Under the pieces are notes generated by a model, which was not told where the DNA came from, searched no databases, and saw only the letters and a list, made by a program, of their open reading frames with translations. Of a stretch of 64,000 bases of DNA, positions 8,802 through 17,748 are shown piece after piece. The translations under genes were made by a program, and so were the position numbers. Source of the DNA: an uncultured Acidobacteriaceae bacterium. Its GTDB lineage: Bacteria; Acidobacteriota; Terriglobia; Terriglobales; Acidobacteriaceae. How positions within the stretch are numbered: the stretch's first letter is position 1; every line of letters starts with the position of its first letter. Where the stretch lies: assembly GCA_903842065.1 (NCBI GenBank), contig CAIMKZ010000105.1:1-64000 (forward strand). Reading direction: 5' to 3'.

Positions 8802-10235
8802 TTAGTGCGCGATGTCTTCAAGGGATTTCTGCTTGGTCTCAACGCCGAAGCAGGAGCCGATCACCAGACCGAAGACGCTCACAACGCCAAGCGCGATAAA
8901 GACGCTCACCAATCCCAGATTGGCCTGGAGCAGCGCGCCGAACAGGATCGGCGCGATTATGCTGCCGATTCGTCCCGCCGCGGAGCCGGTCGAAGTGATC
9001 AGCGTGCGCATCCGGGTCGGGAACAACTCGGGAGCGTAGAGGTAGACAAGCCCGGAGTTGATGCTGTTTCCGGCGACAAGGGGAATGGAGCTGAGGAACA
9101 GAACGGGCCAACTGGAAGCGTGGAAGACGCCGAGAGCAAGAGCACCGGCAACGATACCGAGAAGCGACAGCGAAAAACCGAGCTTCAGCAACTTGACGCG
9201 ACCAAAGCGATCCACGGTAAGTGCGAGCACGACGCCCAGAACCACCTGAACAGCGCCGGTAATCACCGTCAGACTAAGCGCTTTATTGATCGGCAAACCA
9301 CCGATCGTCGTATAAAGCGTCGGCAGCCAGTTGCCCAGCCCGTACGTAACGAAGTACGTGGAGAAGAATGCCACCCAGATGAGAAGCGTCCGCCTCCAGT
9401 AATCTCTGCCGAAGGCTTCACCTATTCTGGTGGCTTTTTGCAGCCAGAATCTGGGTTCTGCGGCGGGCAGCAGCGCGCGGCCCAATTTCCTTGCCTGGGC
9501 TTCGAGTTGGTCCAGCACCGCTTCAGCCTGCGGCAGACGCCCGTGTGAGGCGCACCAGCGCGGCGACTCCGGCAGCAGCCAGTAGGAAACGATTCCGTAA
9601 GGGAACGCCAGACCGCCGACAAGAAACATCACCCGCCATGCGACTGCCGGACCCAGCAGCGTATTGAACGCAACTCCGGCGAGCGGCGCGACAACAAAGC
9701 CGCAAACGAAAAGTAGGCCCACAGAGAGGCCGAACGCCTTGCCTCGCGATTTGGTGGGCATGCACTCCGCGGATATGGTGGCGGCCACCGGTATTGCGCC
9801 ACCAAGCCCCAATCCCTGGATGACTCGAATGCAGAACAGACTGTTGAAGTCCCAGGCAAAGGCGCAGACGACGGACATGATGCCGAACAGAATGACCGCC
9901 ATGCCATAGATCGTGCGCCGGCCGTATCGTTCGCTCAGCCATCCAAACAGAATCGCGCCTATCAACATTCCGAAGAAGGCCGCACTGATGACTAGCCCGA
10001 CTCTTGCATAACCGATGTGTAAGGAAGGAATGATCCCCGGAAGCCCTGAGGCGAGAATCATGGAATCGAAACTATCGAGAAAGCCGCCGATGCTCAGCAC
10101 CGCAGCCCACTTTGTGTGAGACGGAAGCGCCGGAATGCGATCGAAGCGTTGCGCGAGCGCTTGAGCCTCCGACGGCATACCTGCGGCCGGGGCTGGGGAT
10201 CCGTAACCTGTTACGCTACCGATCTGATCGCTCAT
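8802..10235 (-). CDS. MFS transporter, aromatic-acid/sugar:H+ symporter-like
   Basis: A 477-residue 12-helix carrier. The loop 2-3 motif reads GWLSERYGRRTIYG. RVIQGLGLGGAIPVA in helix 4 and YAPELFPTRMRTLITSTGSAAGRIGSIIAP are typical of the aromatic acid:H+ symporter and sugar porter branches. A cytoplasmic stretch with KKATRIGEAFGRDYWRRT joins the halves. It is the last gene of the leftward operon, 33 bases after iorB, with GGGGA before the ATG. Its position makes it the likely importer for the aromatic substrate, or an intermediate, of that operon. The substrate itself is inference. Confidence 0.85.
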   Translation of the reverse strand: MSDQIGSVTGYGSPAPAAGMPSEAQALAQRFDRIPALPSHTKWAAVLSIGGFLDSFDSMILASGLPGIIPSLHIGYARVGLVISAAFFGMLIGAILFGWLSERYGRRTIYGMAVILFGIMSVVCAFAWDFNSLFCIRVIQGLGLGGAIPVAATISAECMPTKSRGKAFGLSVGLLFVCGFVVAPLAGVAFNTLLGPAVAWRVMFLVGGLAFPYGIVSYWLLPESPRWCASHGRLPQAEAVLDQLEAQARKLGRALLPAAEPRFWLQKATRIGEAFGRDYWRRTLLIWVAFFSTYFVTYGLGNWLPTLYTTIGGLPINKALSLTVITGAVQVVLGVVLALTVDRFGRVKLLKLGFSLSLLGIVAGALALGVFHASSWPVLFLSSIPLVAGNSINSGLVYLYAPELFPTRMRTLITSTGSAAGRIGSIIAPILFGALLQANLGLVSVFIALGVVSVFGLVIGSCFGVETKQKSLEDIAH

Positions 10236-10268
10236 ACGAATCCCCGCGGGGCACCGGCTTTCGTTTAT

Positions 10269-10748
10269 TTATGCGCCTTCGCCCCTGCCCAGATAGAAGG
10301 CCTTCTCATTGCCTTCATACAGCTTCTCTGGGAAGTTGCGGCGAATCGCTTCAAGCCACGCTTCGGGCGTGAACTCCAGATGACGGCTCAGCTTTCCCAA
10401 TAGCGCCACGTTGATGGCCTTCTTGGTAGTCAGCTTGCTGGCATCGATCTGCGACTCTTCGATGAGCACTCCGTTGGGAGACAGCGCGGCCTGATTGACC
10501 GGCACCTGGTCGGTGGCGGTAACTACGAGGAAGTCCGCCTCGCCCCTGGACACCATCGGGCTGAACACCTGCGTGCCGTAGCGCACGTCGCTTGAAACCG
10601 AGCCGCCGCGCTGGCTCATGCCATGCACTTCGCTCTTCTTCACTTCGAGTCCGGCTGCGAAGGCAACGTCGGCAACAATGTCGGTTGCCGAGAGTACGCC
10701 TTGGCCTCCGAGCCCTGCAATAACGATATTAGTTACACGATTCTGCAT
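10269..10748 (-). CDS. iorB: indolepyruvate oxidoreductase-like subunit beta (gamma-domain)
   Basis: 159 residues containing the catalytic gamma domain of 2-oxoacid:acceptor oxidoreductases. The nucleotide-binding-like start is VIAGLGGQGVL, and the signature SEVHGMSQRGGSV is characteristic of IorB. It is shorter than the usual 190-200 residues; the C-terminal helices are reduced. Its start codon lies inside the end of the iorA gene (20-base overlap), so the two are translationally coupled and form one enzyme. Such enzymes oxidatively decarboxylate aryl-2-oxoacids to acyl-CoA. In this operon an aromatic or ring-cleavage 2-oxoacid is a plausible substrate, but this is inference. Confidence 0.82.
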   Translation of the reverse strand: MQNRVTNIVIAGLGGQGVLSATDIVADVAFAAGLEVKKSEVHGMSQRGGSVSSDVRYGTQVFSPMVSRGEADFLVVTATDQVPVNQAALSPNGVLIEESQIDASKLTTKKAINVALLGKLSRHLEFTPEAWLEAIRRNFPEKLYEGNEKAFYLGRGEGA

Positions 10749-12318
10749 TTGCCTTCTCCCATCCGCGGATTGATTGCACAGCCAGCAGGCACTCGCGGCG
10801 CGCGATGATTACGGTCAGCTCGGGTTTCTCCATGCTGTCCTCGACCAATTTGGTGAACTCGGCCTTGTTGGCTACCGCATCGATCACATGAACATTCTTG
10901 ACGCCCATGGCGCGCAGCACATTCTCGAAGACGATCTTGTTGGTCCCGGAGTGGTCCAGCTTGCGGCCTGTGCCGGGATTTTCCTGCATTCCGGTCATGG
11001 CCGTAATGCCATTGTCGAGAATCAACACCACATGCCCTGTCGCCGGAGGGTTGAACAGCATCTCGATCACACCGTTGATTCCGGTGTGCATGAACGTGCT
11101 GTCGCCCAGTACGCTTACCACGCGCTTGGCCTGCTCGGTGGGCAGCGTGTGGCGCATGCCAAGACCCACGGGAATCGCCGAGCCCATGCAAACCGACAGA
11201 TCGACGGCTTCAAACGGCGGCAGTACTCCCAGCCCGTAGCAGCCGATATCGTTGGCCACGATGCACTTCAAGTCGCGAAGCACTTCGAATGCGGTGCGAT
11301 GCGGACAGCCGGGGCACAAAGCGGGCGGCTTTCCGGGAACCTGCTCCGCCTCCGGAGAATCGTCGAGCGCAATCAAGCGGCGTACGCGATCGATGTTCAG
11401 TTCGCCGTAGCGGAAGTTCTCAAGCTTGTCTTCAACCTGGATGCCGCCGTTGCGAATCTGCTCGACCAGGTAGGGGTCGCCCTCTTCCACTACGAGACAG
11501 CGGTCCACGCTCGCGGCAAACTTGCGGATCGAGTCTATCGGCAGGGGGTAGGTCAGGCCCAGTTTGAGGACGCTGGCTTCAGGAGCGGCGTCGCGCACGT
11601 GCTGATACGAGATTCCTGAGGTGATGATGCCGAGCTTCTTCGAACCCTCGATGCGCGTGATCGGGCCAGACTCCTCGCACCACTTCGCAATCTCGCGCAG
11701 CTTCCCACGCAGTTTCTTGTGCTGAATGCGCGCATACGCGGGAACCATGGCGCGTACGCGCGGGTTCTTTGTGTAGTCAAAAGGCTCGACGGGCAGCGGA
11801 TTCTCGCGACGCTCGACGGCAGTCTTCGAGTGGCAGACGCGCGTGGTCATGCGCAGCATCACCGGCACGTGCCAGCGCTCGGAGACCTCGATGGCAAGAA
11901 GCGTGAAGTCGTAGGCTTCCTGCGAGTCAGAGGGCTCGAACATCGGCACTGCCGCGGCCACCGCATAGCGGCGATTGTCCTGCTCATTCTGGCTGGAGGC
12001 CATGCCGGGATCGTCGGCCGAGACCACGATCAGGGCCCGGTTCACGTCGGTGTATGCGCCTGTAAGTAGCGGATCGGCCGCCACGTTCATGCCCACATGC
12101 TTCATGGTGACGATCGCGCGTCCACCTGCATATGCCACGCCGAGGCCAACCTCAAGTGCAACCTTCTCGTTGGGCGCCCACTGGCTCTTGCCGCCCAGAT
12201 CTTCAAACGTCTCGACGATCTCCGTCGAAGGCGTGCCGGGATATCCGGTGCCCAGGGTTACTCCGGCGTCGAATGCCGCCGCTGCAACCGCTTCATCTCC
12301 ATTGAGTAGTACCTTCAT
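10729..12318 (-). CDS. iorA: indolepyruvate oxidoreductase-like subunit alpha, without ferredoxin domain
   Basis: 529 residues from the ATG at 12318, which follows AGGAG. The order is a pyrimidine-binding domain (about 1-170, GTGYPGTPSTEI), a linker/transketolase-C-like domain (about 225-300), and a ThDP pyrophosphate domain with the IorA hallmark CPGCPHR at 335-341 and GDSTF at 405-409. Classical IorA is about 600 or more residues and ends in two CxxCxxCxxxCP cluster motifs. Here the chain stops at about 529 with only a single late Cys (ARREC), so the 2[4Fe-4S] domain is absent. Another electron carrier, or a non-oxidative reaction, must be considered. Partner of the overlapping iorB. Confidence 0.85.
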   Translation of the reverse strand: MKVLLNGDEAVAAAAFDAGVTLGTGYPGTPSTEIVETFEDLGGKSQWAPNEKVALEVGLGVAYAGGRAIVTMKHVGMNVAADPLLTGAYTDVNRALIVVSADDPGMASSQNEQDNRRYAVAAAVPMFEPSDSQEAYDFTLLAIEVSERWHVPVMLRMTTRVCHSKTAVERRENPLPVEPFDYTKNPRVRAMVPAYARIQHKKLRGKLREIAKWCEESGPITRIEGSKKLGIITSGISYQHVRDAAPEASVLKLGLTYPLPIDSIRKFAASVDRCLVVEEGDPYLVEQIRNGGIQVEDKLENFRYGELNIDRVRRLIALDDSPEAEQVPGKPPALCPGCPHRTAFEVLRDLKCIVANDIGCYGLGVLPPFEAVDLSVCMGSAIPVGLGMRHTLPTEQAKRVVSVLGDSTFMHTGINGVIEMLFNPPATGHVVLILDNGITAMTGMQENPGTGRKLDHSGTNKIVFENVLRAMGVKNVHVIDAVANKAEFTKLVEDSMEKPELTVIIARRECLLAVQSIRGWEKANAESCN

Positions 12319-12450
12319 TGCATCTGCTCCTGTCTCTGCGCTCTCTATGATCAACAAGTCGTACAGGTTTGCGCTCCTCAGGGAACCGAGCGACGATATG
12401 CGCCGGCAATTGCGCTCCCCGGGAAGCACGCCTTTATCTATCTGCGGGCC

Positions 12451-13335
12451 TCAGAGTGCGCCCGAGGTTTCATCGAACAGCTCCTCGACGGCGAGACGTC
12501 GCGAAATGAGCTTCTGCTCAAATGCCCAGTCGATCGCACACTCAAGGGTCTTGCGAATTGCGCTGAACCCGCAGGGCGGCAACTCAGCCGTCACCGATGC
12601 GGGAGCCAGATTGCGGCTTTCGACGATCATCCGGTAGATCTCCCGGACCACGTCGGGACGTTCCTTCGCGAGTTCCTGCCGGACGACGAAGACGTGATTG
12701 ATGGGAATAAATCCATTGCGCTTGACCCACTCGGCGCCAACCGCGTCGGCGTTGGGAATGAACGTGGTTACTCGGGAATCCTTGGGCAGCTCTTTGCCCA
12801 GAATCGCGGCTGCTACTTCGCCGTCGAGCATCATCTTGCCGAGGTCCGATCCTGCGGGCAGTAACTGGCAGTTGGATGGGTCCTTGAATTCGGCCAGATG
12901 CGACACGTCGGTGGTGAGCCAGGTGATCTTGTTCAGATCGACGCCGTAGTCGTGCTTCAGAATGCCGCGAATCCATAGGCCAGTGGTCTGCGAGTAAGTA
13001 CGGACGCCGACCTTCTTACCTTCAAGGTCTTTCGGCGTAAGTTGACCGAGTTCCCCGTTGCATCCAATGGCCGACTGCTGCGCCCTGCCGTTGATCGCGA
13101 AGGGGAGCATAACATAGGGCTTGTTGTAGATCTTGGCCTGCAAGTAAGTAACGATGGCAAGCTCGCCGCAGTCGAAGGCATTCTCGCGAATCATGGGCTT
13201 GAAGCCATCGAACGCCGGCTTGGGGCCGCAGAAGTTCAGCTTGACGAGAGCAGAGGAGACGCGGCCGTCATAGAGAGCCGCCGAGGTCGGACCATTCTCG
13301 AGATTAGTTTTCAGCGTAATCGGTTCAGACGACAT
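12451..13335 (-). CDS. Pht5-like (4,5-dihydroxyphthalate decarboxylase-like) protein, paralog A
   Basis: 294 residues with a periplasmic-binding-protein-type fold but no signal peptide, so probably cytosolic. It resembles the 4,5-dihydroxyphthalate decarboxylase group: ALYDGRV near the start, LEGKKVGVRTYSQTTGLWIRGIL at about 110-132, HVFVVRQEL at about 218. It is closely similar throughout to the next gene (for example NAFD-GELAI-TYLQAK-YNKPYVMLPFA in both), so they arose by tandem duplication. AGGAG precedes the ATG. A decarboxylase or hydrolase acting on an aromatic acid is likely. A binding role is also possible, and no substrate is assignable. Confidence 0.7.
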   Translation of the reverse strand: MSSEPITLKTNLENGPTSAALYDGRVSSALVKLNFCGPKPAFDGFKPMIRENAFDCGELAIVTYLQAKIYNKPYVMLPFAINGRAQQSAIGCNGELGQLTPKDLEGKKVGVRTYSQTTGLWIRGILKHDYGVDLNKITWLTTDVSHLAEFKDPSNCQLLPAGSDLGKMMLDGEVAAAILGKELPKDSRVTTFIPNADAVGAEWVKRNGFIPINHVFVVRQELAKERPDVVREIYRMIVESRNLAPASVTAELPPCGFSAIRKTLECAIDWAFEQKLISRRLAVEELFDETSGAL

Positions 13336-13403
13336 TGCTTACTCCTGAACTTGTAGTGAGTATTTCCGCGTCCGGACGTTGAAGCCCGGACGCGGCACGA
13401 AGA

Positions 13404-14297
13404 TTAAAGCGTGATCGTGGTTTCGTCGAAGAGTTCTTCGGGCGTGAAGCGCCGATCGATGAGCTTCTGTTCGAGAGCCATATCGATAGCCATCTCCAGG
13501 GTCTTGCGAATGGCGTTGAAACCGTACGGAGGCAGTCCGGCCAGCACCGACTCGGACGCAAGATTGCGGCTCTCGACCAGCATCCGGTAGATCTCGCGAA
13601 CCAGGTCGGGACGCTGCTTCGACAGGTCCTTGTGTACCACGAAGACGTGATTGATGGGAATCAGGCCCTCGCGCTTGACCCATGCTGCGGCGGCTTCCTT
13701 GGCGTTGGGAATGATCAACTCGATGCGCGGATCGGCGGGCAGATCCTTACCCAGCAGGCCGGCAGCGATCTCGCCGTTCAAGAGCATGTCGCCAAGGTTT
13801 GAGTCGGGGGGAATGACCTGGCAGTTGGCCGGGTCCTTGAATTCGGCCAGATGCGAGCCGCCGGTGGTGAGCCAGGTAATCTTGCTCAGATCGACTCCGT
13901 GCTCGCGGGTGAGAATGCCGCGGAACCACAGGCCGGTGGTCTGCGCGTAGCTGCGGACGCCCACCTTCTTGCCCTCGAGGTCCTTCGGGGTAAGAACGTC
14001 GAACTCCTTGTTGTATCCCATGGCATTGTGATGGGCCTGGCCGTTCACCGCGAAAGGCAGCATCACATAGGGCTTGTTGTACATCTTGGCCTGCAAATAG
14101 GTAATGATGGCCAGTTCGCCGATATCGAAGGCGTTCTCGCGCAGCATGGGCTTGAAGCCCTGCATGGCTTGCTTGGGCCCGCAGAGGTCGAGCGTAACCA
14201 GCTTCGAGGTGACGCGGCCGTCCTTCAATGCCACCGATGTAGGAGACGCTGCAAGGTTCGTCTTCAGCGTAAGAACTTCAGGTGCGACAGGATACAT
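13404..14297 (-). CDS. Pht5-like decarboxylase-like protein, paralog B
   Basis: 297 residues, tandem paralog of the 12451-13335 product. The same core motifs are present (ALKDGRV, LEGKKVGVRSYAQTTGLWFRGIL, PINHVFVVHKDL) and again there is no signal peptide. The start is supported by AGGAG seven bases upstream. Keeping two adjacent copies, plus a third, more distant member at 16293, suggests either hetero-oligomers or distinct substrates. Proteins of this fold in phthalate pathways convert 4,5-dihydroxyphthalate to protocatechuate without an organic cofactor. Whether that is the reaction here is inference. Confidence 0.7.
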   Translation of the reverse strand: MYPVAPEVLTLKTNLAASPTSVALKDGRVTSKLVTLDLCGPKQAMQGFKPMLRENAFDIGELAIITYLQAKMYNKPYVMLPFAVNGQAHHNAMGYNKEFDVLTPKDLEGKKVGVRSYAQTTGLWFRGILTREHGVDLSKITWLTTGGSHLAEFKDPANCQVIPPDSNLGDMLLNGEIAAGLLGKDLPADPRIELIIPNAKEAAAAWVKREGLIPINHVFVVHKDLSKQRPDLVREIYRMLVESRNLASESVLAGLPPYGFNAIRKTLEMAIDMALEQKLIDRRFTPEELFDETTITL

Positions 14298-14350
14298 AAC
14301 TTACTCCTTAGTTAGTAAGTGGCGCAATGTGGCGCCAAACAAATCGTGTG

Positions 14351-15202
14351 TCAGTCGGCCAGCTTGGGATAGAGCGTTTGAGCGGTCTTGCCGAGGATCC
14401 AGGCCTGATCGTCCGTGGAGAGGCTCTTGATGGCATCCTTGAGTCTGCCGAGGATCTCGCTCAGCTCGCCCTTCGTAGCCGGGTAATCCGAACCCCAGGC
14501 CAGACGCTGTGCGCCGAAAACCTCGACCAGGCGCGGAAAAAACGTGTCGGGCGTTGCCAGCTCGCGCTGCGAGTAGTCAACGACCGTCGGCGTCAGTTTG
14601 AGATAGATGTTCTCAAACGGGGCCAGGCCAAAGAGAGGGGAAGCCTTCTTGTAGGGTGCGCCGTCGCTGGTGTCGGCGTGGCCGAGGTGATCGATGATGA
14701 TCTTCACCTTGGGAAAGCGCTTGGCAAGGCCCGCCGTCTGCGAGAAGCCCGATGAATCGATGTTCACGACGATCGGCACACCGGCCTCCTGGCAGAGTTC
14801 CCATGCCGGGAAGGAGCGGGGGTCGTCTAGCGAGCTGGTGTCGTAGGCCTTGGTGCTGCCGCCGAGGAACATGCGCAACCCGCTGATGCCGCGATCGAGC
14901 CACTTCTGGATCGTCTTGGGCGCGTCGGGCGCAAGCATATCGACAGAACCCACGGCTGTAACGCGACCTGGAAACTTAACCACGGAGTCGGCGAGGTAGT
15001 TGTTGTCGAAGCCATAGCAGGTGGAAACCTGAACGATTGCAGCTTTCGCCACGCCGGCCCGATCCATGGCGGCGATCAGGTTCTCCACATTCGACGGGCG
15101 TTCCTTCGACCACCCCGAGCGCTTGCCAAAAAGCGGCGCCGGAGGATACTTCGTCTCATCGTCGGAAACAATATGCGGATGGATGTCTACGATAACTGGC
15201 AT
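14351..15202 (-). CDS. amidohydrolase-2 family hydrolase/decarboxylase
   Basis: A 283-residue TIM-barrel protein of the amidohydrolase-2 (ACMSD/LigI/LigJ-like) family. The metal site begins DIHPHI (HxH at residues 8 and 10), with a further His in IIIDHLGHAD and the closing Asp in LAWGSDYPATKGEL. Members decarboxylate or hydrolyse aromatic and ring-cleavage acids. The operon position between a LigJ-type hydratase and Pht5-like decarboxylases supports such a role, but the substrate is unknown. AGGAG lies just before the ATG; the preceding gene ends 42 bases upstream. Confidence 0.8.
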   Translation of the reverse strand: MPVIVDIHPHIVSDDETKYPPAPLFGKRSGWSKERPSNVENLIAAMDRAGVAKAAIVQVSTCYGFDNNYLADSVVKFPGRVTAVGSVDMLAPDAPKTIQKWLDRGISGLRMFLGGSTKAYDTSSLDDPRSFPAWELCQEAGVPIVVNIDSSGFSQTAGLAKRFPKVKIIIDHLGHADTSDGAPYKKASPLFGLAPFENIYLKLTPTVVDYSQRELATPDTFFPRLVEVFGAQRLAWGSDYPATKGELSEILGRLKDAIKSLSTDDQAWILGKTAQTLYPKLAD

Positions 15203-15244
15203 TCTTTCTCCTCAAAACGTTTCAACGCGGCCATGGCCGCAGAA

Positions 15245-16270
15245 TTATTTGCCGCGTGCCTTCAGTATCTTGTCCAGGCGCGGATAGACGCGGCGGACGT
15301 TGCCCTCGAAGATCTTGTAGCGGCCCTCGTCGCTCAGCGCCGGGCAGGCATCCACATACTTCTTTGTGTCGTCGAAGTACTCGCCGGTGTTCGGATCGCG
15401 GCCGGTAATCGCGCCGATCATCTCCGAGCCAAACAGAACATTGTCGACCGGAATCACGCTGGTCAGCAGTTCGACGCCGGGTGTGTGATATACGCAGGTG
15501 TCGAAGAAGACGTTGTTCAGGATCGGCTCAAGAGGCTTCTTGGCCTGCTCGAGCGAAAGCCCGCGATAGCGGCCCCAGTGATAGGGGACAGCGCCGCCGC
15601 CGTGAGGAATCACAAAGCGCAGAGTCGGAAAGTCCTTGAACAGATCGCTGAGCAGGAACTGCATGAACGCCGTGGTGTCGCCGTTGATGAAGTGTGCGCC
15701 GGTGGTATGCGCTGCCGGGTTGCACGAACTCGAAACGTGAATCATCGCCGGTACGTCGAGGCGCACCATCTCTTCGTAGAGCGGATACCAGAACTTGTCG
15801 CTGAGCGGCAGTTCCTTCCAGTAGCCGCCCGAAGGATCTGGCGAAAGGTTGCAGCCGACGAAGCCCAGCTCCTCTACGCAGCGGCGCAGCTCGCCAACAC
15901 AGTTGGCAGGAGATACGCCGAGCGCCTGGGGAAGCTGGCAAACGCCAACAAAGTTATCCGGGAACAGCGCGACGACCCGGGCGATCAGATCGTTGCAGAC
16001 CTCTGCCCACACAGCACTGGTCTGCGGTGTGCCGAGGTGGTGAGCCATCCGCCCCGCGATGGGCGAAAAAAGCGTTACGTCGCCGCCGCGCTCTTTGATC
16101 AGCTTCAGCTGGCCGTTGGTGATAGCCGCGCGGATCTCGTCATCGGTGATGACGAGATCCGACTTCTTCGGCTGGCTGGCAGGATCGTTTACGTGCGCAA
16201 GCTGCTTGTCGCGCCACTCGAGAAGCTGTTTGGGCGCGGTGGTGAAATGACCGTGACAATCGATGATCAT
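15245..16270 (-). CDS. ligJ: 4-oxalomesaconate hydratase (LigJ type)
   Basis: 341 residues from the ATG at 16270. Strong resemblance along the whole length to LigJ of the protocatechuate 4,5-cleavage pathway: start MIIDCHGHFTT, ARVVALFPDNFVGVCQLPQ, ELGFVGCNLSPDPSGG, FVIPHGGGAVPYHWGR, VLFGSEMIGA, and the end GNVRRVYPRLD. LigJ adds water to 4-oxalomesaconate to give 4-carboxy-4-hydroxy-2-oxoadipate, using a Zn site in an amidohydrolase barrel. The same step serves gallate 4,5-cleavage. It implies a route through 4-oxalomesaconate in this organism. The dioxygenase that makes the precursor is not in the window. Confidence 0.9.
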   Translation of the reverse strand: MIIDCHGHFTTAPKQLLEWRDKQLAHVNDPASQPKKSDLVITDDEIRAAITNGQLKLIKERGGDVTLFSPIAGRMAHHLGTPQTSAVWAEVCNDLIARVVALFPDNFVGVCQLPQALGVSPANCVGELRRCVEELGFVGCNLSPDPSGGYWKELPLSDKFWYPLYEEMVRLDVPAMIHVSSSCNPAAHTTGAHFINGDTTAFMQFLLSDLFKDFPTLRFVIPHGGGAVPYHWGRYRGLSLEQAKKPLEPILNNVFFDTCVYHTPGVELLTSVIPVDNVLFGSEMIGAITGRDPNTGEYFDDTKKYVDACPALSDEGRYKIFEGNVRRVYPRLDKILKARGK

Positions 16271-16292
16271 TGCTGATTCCCTATTGATCTGC

Positions 16293-17264
16293 TTACAGTT
16301 TGCTGGGATCGACGAACAAATCCTCGACCGACATCCGCTTTGGCGTGAAGCCCTGCTTGAAAGCGGTTTCTTCCAGGGCCTTGATGGTGGGCAGGTTCGC
16401 TTCGATGCCGTAGGGCAGCGGATCGGCGCCGACGATCTTGCGCATCCCCGCATACTTCTTGGCGGGACCTTCCAAGCCGGGCGAGTCCAGCGTGGCAACA
16501 AACTCGTTCTTGGCCTGCTCGAAGGCATTGTAGATGGACTTGGCCACCCAGGGATTCTCTGCCAGAACCGAATCCTTGACCACGATGATGTCGTGGCACG
16601 GGTAAATGCCCGTGCGCTTGAACCATTCGGCCTCAAGCTCGGCGGGGTTCGCGAACAGGTCGGGATAGTTGGTCTCGACCGGCTTCCATCCGCCCGTGGG
16701 TGAGCCCACGCGGCCGATGCCTGCCAGTCCTGCGATACCGGCCTGAATCTCGCCATCCGCCATCATCCCGTTGAGAGTCTTCCCCTCGGGGGTGCGGATC
16801 ACGTTGGGAGGCAGAACGAGCTTGGTCACATGCTCCTCGTCGTCGACCACCCAGGTAACCTTCGAGGGATCGAGCCCGTATTCGCTGATCAGGACCGCGC
16901 GGGTCCATGCTCCCGAGGTAACAGAGTAGGCGCGCACGCCAACCTTCTTGCCTTCCAGATCCTTCGGGACCTTGATGCCGGCATCGGGGCGGACTTGCAG
17001 GCCGCCGTGGTGGAAGCCGCGTTGAACAAAGATGGGCAGTGCCTTGAAGGGATATCCGTACGCGCGCGCGATGACGTAGGTGACAGGCGCCAGGGCGCAG
17101 ATGTCGAACTCCACGTTGCGCACCATGCGCCGGAAGGCGGCAATCATCGGCTCAACGTTGATGAGCTCGACATCGACACCTTCGATGGGGATCGCACCAT
17201 TGCGAATCTTTGAGGTATGGGGTGCTTCTCCGACTGTTAGCGAAAGGCGAACTCGGTTGGCCAA
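16293..17264 (-). CDS. 4,5-dihydroxyphthalate decarboxylase-like protein (Pht5 family)
   Basis: 323 residues, the most typical Pht5-family member of the three in this operon. Features are RNGAIPIEGVDVELINVEP near the start, FDICALAPVTYVIARAYG at about 53, LEGKKVGVRAYSVTSGAWTRAVL at about 103, then GIYPCHDIIVVKD. There is no signal peptide. It starts at TTG (17262-17264) preceded by AGGAGG with 8-base spacing, which makes the unusual start convincing. It is the first gene of the leftward operon and faces the rightward operon across 484 bases. The family reaction yields protocatechuate from 4,5-dihydroxyphthalate; the true substrate here is not proven. Confidence 0.78.
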   Translation of the reverse strand: MANRVRLSLTVGEAPHTSKIRNGAIPIEGVDVELINVEPMIAAFRRMVRNVEFDICALAPVTYVIARAYGYPFKALPIFVQRGFHHGGLQVRPDAGIKVPKDLEGKKVGVRAYSVTSGAWTRAVLISEYGLDPSKVTWVVDDEEHVTKLVLPPNVIRTPEGKTLNGMMADGEIQAGIAGLAGIGRVGSPTGGWKPVETNYPDLFANPAELEAEWFKRTGIYPCHDIIVVKDSVLAENPWVAKSIYNAFEQAKNEFVATLDSPGLEGPAKKYAGMRKIVGADPLPYGIEANLPTIKALEETAFKQGFTPKRMSVEDLFVDPSKL

Positions 17265-17748
17265 AACGGCTTCCTCCTGGATTTCGTTAATCCTGATTGC
17301 TCAATAAGCCCAACAACATCTTTCGAACGCTATATATCTGCCGTTCGATACGGATACGGGGAAACACATCAGGGAGTGCAAACGAATGGCTGGACAGTGC
17401 AAAAACAGCTCTTGACGGCAGCAACCAACAGTACCCTTCATCACCCTTAAGAAGTCTTCCCCGTACAAGGGAAACACGACTTCAAATCAATGTGAGTATA
17501 CAGTCAAGTATCGTCCGGGTAATGTGTTCACAGCCGGAAACAGCACTCAACTGATCCGCTTTGACCTAGTGGCCGATCCGGTCCGGCCCATCTCGCTTGA
17601 AATTTATCGAAAGCGCTGAATTGATAGAGTTGAAGTTGTTCCTGGCAGTTGTTTCTTCAACTCCAACATCTGTGTGCCCGGACGCAGGAAAACGCCGCGG
17701 CTTCCATTTCACTTGTTGCCTATTTCACTTTCAATGAAGGATGTCTCT
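17265..17748. promoter_or_regulatory. divergent promoter region of the aromatic-acid operons
   Basis: 484 bases separate the TTG of the leftward operon from the ATG of the rightward operon. No gene is supported inside; the open frame at 17297-17554 has no ribosome-binding site or family resemblance. Both operons must start here. A GTATAC hexamer sits at 17496-17501 and TTGAAA at 17599, but I cannot assign promoters with confidence. Confidence 0.6.

Noticed and set aside
12451-17264. Reading the Pht5-like proteins as periplasmic substrate-binding proteins of an ABC transporter
   Set aside because: None has a signal peptide and no permease or ATPase gene is nearby; the surrounding genes are cytosolic catabolic enzymes.
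17494-17522. Possible fourth copy of the 28-bp element
   Set aside because: GTATAC and GTATCGTCCGG are reminiscent of copy A, but order and spacing differ and the shared run is short.
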